From the NCBI GenBank assembly GCA_964019425.1, contig OZ025827.1, forward strand, positions 62,001 to 126,000: DNA of 64,000 bases. The letters are read 5' to 3'. Under the pieces are notes generated by a model that ran no database searches, had not been told where the DNA came from, and was given only the letters and a program-made list of their open reading frames with translations. Both the position numbers and the translations under genes were made by a program. The stretch comes from Flectonema sp. DT1601. Taxonomy: Eukaryota; Euglenozoa; Diplonemea; Diplonemida; Diplonemidae. Below are positions 41,440 to 50,014 of this stretch, one piece after another; positions within the stretch are counted from its first letter, which is position 1; each line of letters starts with the position of its first letter.

Positions 41440-44400
41440 TTACTGTAATGGAATATGAATATCTTCTTCATTTCCATTTATAGCTTGATCAAACGGAACA
41501 TGCGATTGTTTCTTCTTAAATGGACCCTTTTGAGAGTAGAACAAACAGCCGATCGCGCCTAATATAACACCAGCTACCGAAAGGATAACTATTATCAACA
41601 GTGTATTACTACTGCTTTTGACTTCGTTGCCATTTTGACTGCCATCGAAGCTTTCGCTTTCACTTTCGCTACTGCCCCCGTCGCTACCGCTGCTACTGTA
41701 GCTACTGCTGCTGCTTTCGCTACCGCTGCCACTGTTACTACTGCTGCCGCTCTCACTACCACTGCCACCGTCGCCACTCTCGCTACTGCTGCTACTGTTA
41801 CTACCACTGCCACTGCCACTACCACTACCATGGCCACCGCTCTCACTACCACTGTCACCGTCGCCACTCTCGCTACTGCTGCTACTGTTACTACCACTGC
41901 CACTACCACTACCACTGCCATGGCCACCGCTCTCACTACCACTGTCACCGTCGCCACTCTCGCTACTGCTGCCACTGTCGCTACCGCCGCTACCTGAATT
42001 ATCTGTAGCACAAGAGAAGTCAGGCAATATCACATTCTCTACGGTTGCTGCCCCAATCACCATCACACTCTGATCGACTCCATACACGGTGACGTTTTTG
42101 CCCATTGACATTCCCCTCGCTACATTGTAAATGTTTGCCGAGTTGGGCTTGCCAATTTCCCCGGTGCTGTAGCCCAGATCCTTAATAAAAGCATCAGGAA
42201 ACGGGAAAAACCTCGGAAGACAGACCTTGATTTCCTGTCGTTCCCAAAGCGGATCAACTGAGGCAGTTGCTGAGCATGCCACGCCGTTCCACGTGCAGCC
42301 AGACACACAGGCACATTGTGGCCGACCTGAGCAACCTTCGGTGGTGGCTAAAGAGTAAATAGAGGCACCAGTTTGGTACATTTTCGAATTATTAGTTTCA
42401 GCTACCCCAGTAAACCCAATTTCTGTTGAGGCAGGGCATGTAGTCTTAGTTACCCAATCATCGTAACACTCAAGACTGTAGTCACCAGTTCCCCACAAAG
42501 CTCCAGCCATCAAGTCATTGTCGTAAAAGTGAGTAGAGATACACGACCCGACTGCACAATCAGAATTAACAACACACGGCTTCTGTAATTGCAAGGTCTT
42601 GCACACTTCACCGACGCACGTCAGGTCCATCCCGACAAGACCGTTGGGGTACGCACTGCATTGCTGGAGGCGAACGTTAGCCTTGAAATCATTTCCCATC
42701 AAATACTTCATTCCGCTATAAGAAAATCCAACACCTGATTCCTTCTCCCCCACGAACTTCTCATATGTGAAATTTCCCAACCCAAGAACATTCGTTCCGA
42801 AACCAAATTCATCCGCAACAGAAGAAAACCAATCAAATTCCTGCGTTCCTTTGAGCAATCTTGCAATGTACAACTCTGGCCTCCAAAGCGCCTGCTCGCG
42901 GTTGAAAGCTGCGACCGGGTCCAGTCCCTGCGGTATCCATGACGACATAGAAGTTATGTATTTATCGGCAATGAATTGAAGTAATTCTTGTTTCTTCGGA
43001 AGGTATATGCGAATGGAAAACGGGGTCCCCTCAAAGAATGTTATCAGCCCGTCGCATTGCACAGACATCACGTGTGTTTCCCCAACCGGGATCTTCACTT
43101 CCGGAAAATGAGGCCACTGGACCCCACGTTGGAAATGGGTCTTCCCGTCCTTCAACAGACCATTCCATGGGAGAAACGTTGGCACATCCGGTGCAGACAC
43201 TCCGCCGTATTTGTATGCCATATATATTTCTTCACCTGCCATTACACTGTTCTGACACTTATCCCCATATGCTATCGTACGTCCCCAAAATCCACAAGAA
43301 CCGTACTGACTTATTCCAACTGAACAGGCACACTTGTAATCACTTTGCGAAGACTGACCAGGATTACTACATGACCACCTACCCAGTTGACACATGTCAT
43401 AACTAGACATACACAAGTTTTGTATACCACCCCAGGTACAATCGTCGTGGGTTTCACAAACACCACCTCCAAAACGCATTTGTTTCATTGACGCATCGGA
43501 GCTGTTAACGTCCCTCGCAAACATGAATTGTCCCCATGTCGGTGTATAATTCTTCCCACCTGCTCCCGGGAAGGATCCGGGATCCAAATAATTGGGCTCG
43601 CGGAAGTTAGGAGTTTTGCCAAATGGCCATTGCACAACCGCACCGCATATATTAGAATCCTCTACCATACGATCATGCTTGACTTTAGGACGAACTCGCC
43701 CAGGATGATCCCTGTTGTTGGTAATGTACTCTTTCGGAAAACAAACTTTCTTGTTTCCGGCACCAGGAATGGGACTTCCCTTGAAGTACGGTCCAAATTT
43801 CGTAACGAACTCATTAAATAGGTCTTGCGCTCCATTAGACTGCTTCTCAAGCGGACCGAAGTAGTGCAACGTGTCCCTCATGAACTTGAACACTTTATTA
43901 GATCCAATCTCATCAATCGGATTGATACAACGAGAGTTACCACCACAATCAGAATCATGGTTACAAGGGTTGATCATAGCATTGCATCCACCACCTTCAC
44001 ACCCAGCAGCAAATCGAACGTATCCGTAGTTCGTATCACATCTCTCGATGTTTACCGTCAGAACGGCATCAGGGATGAATTTCAGAGGAAGCTTCATTTT
44101 ACAGCTTCCCTGTTCAAACCAAGTCACGTTGTTGCAGGTCTCGGGAAGGTACAGCAGCTCCAAGTTCCTGCTTCTTTCCTTGAATATCTTCAGAAAGTCA
44201 CGCATGAACGTGTCGCTGTCATCGAGACAAGAGTCGTATTCGTCCACCATTCCAGAGTACACGAAAAAGCTCAGCGGGTGAAATCTCTTCAAGTACCGTC
44301 CCTTGGGGTCATTCAGGTTCGGAGGTGTCTTCCCCTTTGCCTCGCACCTGGCAGTCACATACCTGTCGATTGCTTTCATGTATTCTCCAAACACCCGAGG

Positions 44401-46632
44401 TATTATTTCCGCATCAATTGATATCGACAGCAGCTCGTTGTCAGGAAACACTCGGAACTGACCCTCGCAGGTACCCGTGACCAAGGTCTCCACTCCAGCG
44501 TAAGCTTCAGCAGGCTTCGGTACGGGGTTCGTTGGCTCCGGGAACGGATCGATGACTACCTTCTCCGAGGTGTACAGCGCCTGGCTCGCCGGGAGAATGT
44601 TTGCAAAGGTGATCTCACCATTTACTTCCGTGTACACAGAGTCCTCCTTGATGCTCTCGTCTGGAAAACAAAACCCAACATTGGAATCCCACACGGGAGG
44701 AACCCCATTCACAGGTTCACATGCCAATCCGTTCATCACACACTCTCCCAAACACTTATCGGTAGTTCTTCCTGCGCAGTTCGCGTATTGCATTCCAATC
44801 CACACTCCGTTCAGCATCCCGCGTATCGGCTGCGCTGTTGTCAACTTCGGATAATTCTCTCCAGGGGACTTCCCGGCAGCACATTTTACATTCCCAGCCC
44901 ACGGTTCAGGAATTGACAAGTCATCTACACCCCACAGGATCTGACCAACATAGTCATTATTGTAATATCCGGAAATCAAGTTACACTTCCCCACCGCACA
45001 TGTCGTATCGTTGGTACAAGTCTTTTTCAGAAGAAGCTCCTCACACACCCTTCCCTGACATGTGATGTCGATGCTTGTCAGACCTGTTGGTTGTCCAGGG
45101 CACTGCGCTGCCCGAATGTTTGCCCGGAAGTCAGACCCGAGACGGTAATCACCGTAACTGAGTCCCAAAGAGACATCCATCTTCTTGTTGGTTTCCCATT
45201 CCCCAAGTTCGAGGATTTTCATCGCAGATGTATTGAAGTCGAACATGAAATCAGGTTGCCAGATTTTAGCGATGTTGCCGAACATGTTGCTACCCTGCAT
45301 TGTATCTAGATATGGCTCCGGTCTCCAGATGGCCATGTTGTTCAGGTACTCACCCTCGGCTAACGGGTACGCGGCCATGTTTTGCGCAGCCCAGAACTCC
45401 AAAATGTCGGCCAGCTTCGGATGGTAAATCCGGATCGGAAAAGCAGTCCCCGCAAATGCATGAATCACTCCATCACACTGTACAGAAACAATGTGGTCCT
45501 CATACATTGGATACTTCACGTCCGGGATCGCTACCCAGTTGGCTTTGGGTTCGAATGGGCTCGTTCCGTTTACCAATCCATCCCACGGGTTCATTAATGA
45601 TTCAGTTAATATCCATTGAGTAGTGTACTTCACATACTCATATCCAACCACGGGGTTTACCCAGTGATACTTAGTGGCAGTGTTGCAATCGGAGGTGCTC
45701 TTAAAATTAATGTATTCGCTGAATCCCCAAGCACCCCCAAACGTCGATAACATGTCTTGCCATGTTGTAGTTGAGTACCAGTAGTTGTAGTCCACATTGC
45801 TGCCAAAAGCTTTCGGCATGCACACACTTGCCCCAGTCCGCACTCCACCGGGAAAGAGTCCTCCGAAAGCCGCAATAGCATTTTCAATTAGGCTGCGAGG
45901 ATCTCCAGCAGTTTTCTTGTTCTCGTAAAACCCTACCGCCGTGAGGATGTTAACCAAATTGTCTCTCCCAACAAAATCAGCAACATCTGTGCACCGTTGG
46001 CCAGCGCCACACATCGACGAATCCAAGCACGGAGTGAATGCTGAGCATCCCCTGCCTCGGCATCCGACCGAAACACGTGGAAATCCACCGTACCTGCTAC
46101 ACCTCTCAATTCGAACCCGAAGGGTTACCTCTTGGACTCCCCTCATCGAGTATCCAAACGCACAAGACCCGCTCCCGTCCCACGAATCCCAATTGCACGT
46201 CGACGGCATGTCGAATTGCCTGTCGTCAGTATAAAGGGCTCCATACATCTTCAAACCGTCCCTCGTGAAGGTTTCCGGATTATCAAGACAAGGATCGCTC
46301 ATTGACTCTGCGTCGTTGAACCACTTGTTCCCGACCAAAATGAATCTCCCAATATCAAATCGCTGCTGAAAGACAGTCTCATTGTACGTGGCCCCGCACT
46401 TTTCCTTCACGTAAGTCTGAAGCCCCCCAACGAACTTCCCAAACATCCGAGGAAGGAACGGAGCATCTACGTTCACGTTCAAAAGTTGGTTGTCCGGAAA
46501 CATCCGAATCGTCCCATCACAAGTCGTGGTCAAGATGGTGTCGAAAGAAGTTACTTGGCCACAAGCAGGTTGAGTACTGCATAACAGCGCCAGTGCAAGT
46601 GCAGCTCCGCGCCTGATTTGCGCGAACATCAT
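41440..46632 (-). CDS. Giant Cys-rich type-I surface protein with duplicated A-B modules and Ser/Gly stalk
   Basis: 1730 residues in one uninterrupted exon. It has a signal peptide (~1-26, ALALALLCSTQPACG), a long Cys-rich ectodomain, an acidic Ser/Gly stalk (~1545-1650), one membrane helix (~1661-1683, LLIIVILSVAGVILGAIGC) and a basic/acidic cytosolic tail. The ectodomain is A-B-A'-B': A begins with CDGTIRMFPDNQLLNVNVDA and recurs as CEGQFRVFPDNELLSISIDA; B has VQCDGVIHAFAGTAFPIRIY and recurs as VQCDGLITFFEGTPFSIRIY. Each module carries a short C-x4-DC-x-G-x2-C type motif. No known family recognised; adhesion, mating or coat roles are inference. DNA is visibly GC-richer than neighbours. A 301-bp block shared with the glycosyltransferase flank lies ~110 bp upstream. 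Confidence 0.85.
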   Translation of the reverse strand: MMFAQIRRGAALALALLCSTQPACGQVTSFDTILTTTCDGTIRMFPDNQLLNVNVDAPFLPRMFGKFVGGLQTYVKEKCGATYNETVFQQRFDIGRFILVGNKWFNDAESMSDPCLDNPETFTRDGLKMYGALYTDDRQFDMPSTCNWDSWDGSGSCAFGYSMRGVQEVTLRVRIERCSRYGGFPRVSVGCRGRGCSAFTPCLDSSMCGAGQRCTDVADFVGRDNLVNILTAVGFYENKKTAGDPRSLIENAIAAFGGLFPGGVRTGASVCMPKAFGSNVDYNYWYSTTTWQDMLSTFGGAWGFSEYINFKSTSDCNTATKYHWVNPVVGYEYVKYTTQWILTESLMNPWDGLVNGTSPFEPKANWVAIPDVKYPMYEDHIVSVQCDGVIHAFAGTAFPIRIYHPKLADILEFWAAQNMAAYPLAEGEYLNNMAIWRPEPYLDTMQGSNMFGNIAKIWQPDFMFDFNTSAMKILELGEWETNKKMDVSLGLSYGDYRLGSDFRANIRAAQCPGQPTGLTSIDITCQGRVCEELLLKKTCTNDTTCAVGKCNLISGYYNNDYVGQILWGVDDLSIPEPWAGNVKCAAGKSPGENYPKLTTAQPIRGMLNGVWIGMQYANCAGRTTDKCLGECVMNGLACEPVNGVPPVWDSNVGFCFPDESIKEDSVYTEVNGEITFANILPASQALYTSEKVVIDPFPEPTNPVPKPAEAYAGVETLVTGTCEGQFRVFPDNELLSISIDAEIIPRVFGEYMKAIDRYVTARCEAKGKTPPNLNDPKGRYLKRFHPLSFFVYSGMVDEYDSCLDDSDTFMRDFLKIFKERSRNLELLYLPETCNNVTWFEQGSCKMKLPLKFIPDAVLTVNIERCDTNYGYVRFAAGCEGGGCNAMINPCNHDSDCGGNSRCINPIDEIGSNKVFKFMRDTLHYFGPLEKQSNGAQDLFNEFVTKFGPYFKGSPIPGAGNKKVCFPKEYITNNRDHPGRVRPKVKHDRMVEDSNICGAVVQWPFGKTPNFREPNYLDPGSFPGAGGKNYTPTWGQFMFARDVNSSDASMKQMRFGGGVCETHDDCTWGGIQNLCMSSYDMCQLGRWSCSNPGQSSQSDYKCACSVGISQYGSCGFWGRTIAYGDKCQNSVMAGEEIYMAYKYGGVSAPDVPTFLPWNGLLKDGKTHFQRGVQWPHFPEVKIPVGETHVMSVQCDGLITFFEGTPFSIRIYLPKKQELLQFIADKYITSMSSWIPQGLDPVAAFNREQALWRPELYIARLLKGTQEFDWFSSVADEFGFGTNVLGLGNFTYEKFVGEKESGVGFSYSGMKYLMGNDFKANVRLQQCSAYPNGLVGMDLTCVGEVCKTLQLQKPCVVNSDCAVGSCISTHFYDNDLMAGALWGTGDYSLECYDDWVTKTTCPASTEIGFTGVAETNNSKMYQTGASIYSLATTEGCSGRPQCACVSGCTWNGVACSATASVDPLWERQEIKVCLPRFFPFPDAFIKDLGYSTGEIGKPNSANIYNVARGMSMGKNVTVYGVDQSVMVIGAATVENVILPDFSCATDNSGSGGSDSGSSSESGDGDSGSESGGHGSGSGSGSGSNSSSSSESGDGDSGSESGGHGSGSGSGSGSNSSSSSESGDGGSGSESGSSSNSGSGSESSSSSYSSSGSDGGSSESESESFDGSQNGNEVKSSSNTLLIIVILSVAGVILGAIGCLFYSQKGPFKKKQSHVPFDQAINGNEEDIHIPLQ
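41680..41990. repeat. 90-bp in-frame minisatellite encoding a Ser/Gly/Asp stalk
   Basis: The phrase TCGCCACTCT recurs at 41771, 41861 and 41951, a period of 90 bp or 30 codons. Each unit encodes a segment like SSSSSESGDGDSGSES followed by GGHGSG and SG repeats. Degenerate copies extend to ~41680. Length variation between alleles is expected for such repeats. Confidence 0.85.
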
Positions 46633-46740
46633 TTTTCGTATTGGTCCAAAAAGACAAGTGATTTATTATACCTGAATGCAAATTATCATAACTTTGAATA
46701 AAGACGACAACAACAAGAGAAAAAGCTATCAAAATAAACC

Positions 46741-47041
46741 GTGGAACGACAACACTACTTCCAACCCTGTTTGAACATCATCTTACCTGCCAGAAACGAA
46801 TTATATTACTGGAGTACAAGAATAAGAAATGCAAGCAACATTAGTACGCAAGTCACTCAAATAATTATTATTTAGTAGTAGTTGTCAGATCTTTGCAACT
46901 AACTTCTGTTGAAGATAACCGTCAACAGAGGGGTGTTGGTATTTTTAATTTTATCTTCTCAGTATTCAATGTTTCATCATAACCACGTAACTTCCCCAAC
47001 AAGAAGAAGTGTTTTAGTCGTCAGGCGCAGGGGTTAGAAAA
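46741..47041. repeat. 301-bp direct repeat, copy 1
   Basis: Matches 48910-49210 over 301 bp with three mismatches that I could find (offset 2169). It contains no frame of note. An internal inverted repeat CTGTTGA/TCAACAG with 9-nt loop lies at 46906-46928. On the minus strand it sits upstream of the giant surface-protein gene and directly 3' of the GT61 gene. Both ends break sharply with unrelated flanks. Confidence 0.95.
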
Positions 47042-47086
47042 CCTTTCTGTCAGCAACAGTTAGATACCAGACGTAGGCACACGTAA

Positions 47087-48490
47087 TTACTTCCGCTTTC
47101 TGACATCAAACTTGTGGATATCGGTCCTCCTGCTCATAGAAAGCCACACGGCTGAAGCGGCATCTTTGAAGAGGAAATACCAATCCTGCTCTGAAATGAT
47201 TATGTTGCACTTCTTGCAAGACTTGATGCCGTGGAAGGCGACCGGTTCTGTCAGCGAAGGGGTTCCAGACCGACCGGGACAGTCTTTGCAGCTTTTAGGA
47301 GGAGAAACCGCTTCATGGGAATAGTAATGGATTCCCAAAAGCCGAGAAAGTTCTTCGAACATGTAGTACCGAAAGTTGTTTGGGAAGAGCTCAACAACGC
47401 AGCTCCCTCTTCTCATTGCGACGACATTCGTTAAAGCTGCCCCGTGTGCGGCGATGAAGATATCGGAAGATGCCAGCAATTGGAGCTGCTCCTTGTAAGT
47501 GAGAGCCACCTCTGATGACAGACTCCTTCCACTAACCGACTTATTGTCAAAGATAACAACTCGAAAGTCTGCTACCTTTCCAAACTTCTCCCTCAGGAAC
47601 GTTGCTGTCAAGTCTTCGTTGAAGTTTCTGTCTTCGAGTCTCTTAAGGATAGAAACTTGTAAGCTCTGTTTACCAAAAATCTTCTGCGGTATCTCTAGTT
47701 CAAAATACTCATGAACCACCCGCCTGAACGCCCACGCCACTCGGTGCCCAGGAAACCACCTCCATTTCTCGTTTCTTGTAACCAACTTTTCCACGCAAAC
47801 TTCGTTATTCCCGGAGGGGTCCAGTGTATGGATTCTGAATTTCCCCTTTCCCGCCCACGCCTTGAAAACCGCGCCAAACCAGTGCTTGGTAGCTGCATGC
47901 CACGTTCTGGCGTAGGGTGCTGTGTTGTCAATGTCGTCCAGCATGCAGTCAGAACCGTAAATTACGACATCGAGAGGCCCACCATCTGCTAAGTATGCAA
48001 ACAGGTGTGTTGCATCTTTAGGGATGTGACCCAATTGACAGATGTCGTGAGTCAAGTAAGCAGCGCCTCGTATTGGGTTGCTATGAGTAGCGGGATCGCA
48101 GGTACCCGCACGTTCAAGTCGCCACTTGTTCTTTATGAGTTTCCTGTTTAGCTCGGTCTTCGTGCCCGGAACGTCGTATTCTTCTTCATCGGTCCAGGTG
48201 GCAATATTTTTTGATGGAGTGCTGGCACTACAGTTCTGGACGTTCTTAAGAGAAATCTTATCTTCCAACAACCTCCGCTCTTCCTGAAGTTTCCTCAGCT
48301 CTGCCTTCAGCTCCACTACTGCCGGATTAATGGCACCATTACCGCCGCCCATGTTGCCCTCTGCATAGAACCGAAATGCTGTCGCATGGACTCCAACCGC
48401 AACGATTACGAAGACCCCAAGTAGTGACACCAAGAGAACGAGTTGCGGTTTTAGCCTTCGAGAAGGTTTTTCATTTTTTTGATTGCTCAT
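47087..48490 (-). CDS. GT61-family (DUF563/EOGT-like) glycosyltransferase, type II membrane protein
   Basis: 467 residues. The cytosolic N-terminus is basic, followed by a signal anchor at ~17-37 (LVLLVSLLGVFVIVAVGVHA), a short coiled-coil stem (~57-85) and a lumenal catalytic region. The family signature is near the C-terminal third: LLASSDIFIAAHGAALTNVV, then GSCVVELFPNNFRYYMFEEL. The C-terminal Cys-rich piece (CKDC, CKKC) is unusual. GT61 enzymes include plant xylosyl/arabinosyltransferases and EOGT (O-GlcNAc on secreted proteins). A Golgi/ER role, perhaps on the neighbouring secreted surface protein, is inference. ACTTAG directly precedes the ATG. DNA is GC-richer than distant neighbours. 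Confidence 0.8.
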   Translation of the reverse strand: MSNQKNEKPSRRLKPQLVLLVSLLGVFVIVAVGVHATAFRFYAEGNMGGGNGAINPAVVELKAELRKLQEERRLLEDKISLKNVQNCSASTPSKNIATWTDEEEYDVPGTKTELNRKLIKNKWRLERAGTCDPATHSNPIRGAAYLTHDICQLGHIPKDATHLFAYLADGGPLDVVIYGSDCMLDDIDNTAPYARTWHAATKHWFGAVFKAWAGKGKFRIHTLDPSGNNEVCVEKLVTRNEKWRWFPGHRVAWAFRRVVHEYFELEIPQKIFGKQSLQVSILKRLEDRNFNEDLTATFLREKFGKVADFRVVIFDNKSVSGRSLSSEVALTYKEQLQLLASSDIFIAAHGAALTNVVAMRRGSCVVELFPNNFRYYMFEELSRLLGIHYYSHEAVSPPKSCKDCPGRSGTPSLTEPVAFHGIKSCKKCNIIISEQDWYFLFKDAASAVWLSMSRRTDIHKFDVRKRK

Positions 48491-48909
48491 CTAAGTTTGG
48501 AATATGCGCAACATGAAAACCTCCTTGTTATCATTATAAAGAATAAGTTAGTATTAATAATTATCAGTCAATTAAAAAAAACTAAATGCAAAAATTCGTA
48601 GGACAACAAACAAATAATAGTTGGTTTCGTGGCTAAAATTAAAAGATGACTATCCCCCTCTTCAGCGAAGAAATCAAGGGGGACACTGACTCATCGCGTT
48701 TACCCTCTCAGCAAAGACCAGGGGCAAAGAATAAGTTAGATAGGAAATGAGAGCTAGAATATGAGTTTATTATAAGATAGTAACGTGTCCTTCATCTCCC
48801 GTTGTTATTGCACAGTCACAGTCACAGTCACGGTCACCATCGAAGTCTGTTGGAATAACGTTCTCAAATATTATATGAAAGTTAAATTCCGAACGGAGCT
48901 GTCGCAACA
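48491..48909. other. Spacer between GT61 gene and repeat copy 2
   Basis: 419 nt. It contains a structured inverted repeat (TCCCCCT/AGGGGGA at ~48653-48684 enclosing CTTC/GAAG) and a CACAGT hexamer microsatellite (~48811-48836). No gene. Confidence 0.5.
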
Positions 48910-49210
48910 GTGGGACGACAACACTACTTCCAACCCTGTTTGAACATCATCTTACCTGCCAGAAACGAATTATATTACTGGAGTACAAGAATAAGAAATG
49001 CAAGCAACATTAGTACGCATGTCACTCAAATAATTATTATTTAGTAGTAGTTGTCAGATCTTTGCAACTAACTTCTGTTGAAGATAACCGTCAACAGAGG
49101 GGTGTTGGTATTTTTAATTTTATCTTCTCAGTATTCAATGTTTCATCATAACCACGTAACTTCCCCAACAAGAATAAGTGTTTTAGTCGTCAGGCGCAGG
49201 GGTTAGAAAA
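48910..49210. repeat. 301-bp direct repeat, copy 2
   Basis: Second copy of the block at 46741-47041. It lies ~420 bp upstream of the GT61 start on the minus strand. No target-site duplication or TG...CA ends are seen, so it does not look like a terminal repeat of a mobile element. High identity points to recent duplication or ongoing gene conversion. Confidence 0.95.
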
Positions 49211-50014
49211 TCGAGACTTGATAAATGCGACTACAATCAGATCGGAATTCCTGGTAGAAAAAAATAAAAATTAAAAATCGAATTCAAGAGTCCTAATGCT
49301 CATAAAACTTCAGTAAATTGAAATATGAATTAGATAAGCAGAGCTACGTATTCATGGTTCAGAAACCAATACCCTGTCGTCACATTACACAATTAACACC
49401 AATCAGTACAAAATCTTATTTTAATCGAATGTACCAAAACATACACACGAAGAGTCGTTCGGTAAATAAATGTGTTTTAGTACCCTATCAAACCTTAAGT
49501 GATTTGTTTGGTATTTTTGTTTTTTTTGTTTTTTTGTTTTATTTTGTGCAGACCCAGGTAGAAAACCATTCAGCCTTATATTTCGTTGAACGCAGACACA
49601 ATCCCGTCGCCCGAGGAAAAATAAATTGTGGCCATAAGAAATAACGGCTTTCAATCCGCAGACATAGGTAGCAGCTATTTAATGAAATAATTCTTTTTTT
49701 TGAGGATTTGTTTTGTTTTTTAATCATGTCGAGGTATTCCACTACTCACTTGACCTGACAAAACTGTCAGTGCTAATTTCATCAAAAAAGATTTACCAAG
49801 AGAAGAGGTGCATACCACAGAGAGTTTACTGTTTAAAAAAAAAAAAAAAAAAAAAAAAAACAGAGAGAGGGGAGCGAACACTCCAATATGAGTATGAAGA
49901 ACAGAACATGCTGCGAATCACTTTCAAGGTTAGGATATGCAAAAGTGTCATACTTGCATTGCTCAGCTTAAAAACAACTTGAAGAAAGATTTTTAAAAAA
50001 AAAAAGAAAACCTA
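49211..50014. other. Intergenic
   Basis: 0.8 kb with T- and A-runs (49835-49860 is a ~26-nt A-run). A plus-strand frame at 49318-49644 begins with a non-ATG codon and has poor composition; not called. Confidence 0.5.

Noticed and set aside
41635-43406. Plus-strand open frames across the giant surface-protein gene
   Set aside because: Shadows of the GC-rich, repeat-bearing minus-strand gene; Thr/Ala repeats simply mirror the Ser/Gly stalk.
46780-46800. CAG|GTAAGA donor context in the 301-bp block as part of a spliced-leader RNA gene
   Set aside because: No Sm-site-like AATTTTTGG downstream, only two copies, and no compact exon-intron RNA structure; a lone donor consensus is weak evidence.
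46741-49210. Direct repeats as terminal repeats of a retroelement
   Set aside because: No TG/CA ends, no target-site duplication, and the only gene between them is a glycosyltransferase; no element-type protein domains anywhere in the window.
49318-49644. Plus-strand 108-codon frame
   Set aside because: Begins at a non-ATG codon, has a Phe-rich low-complexity middle from a T-run and lies opposite to all genes.
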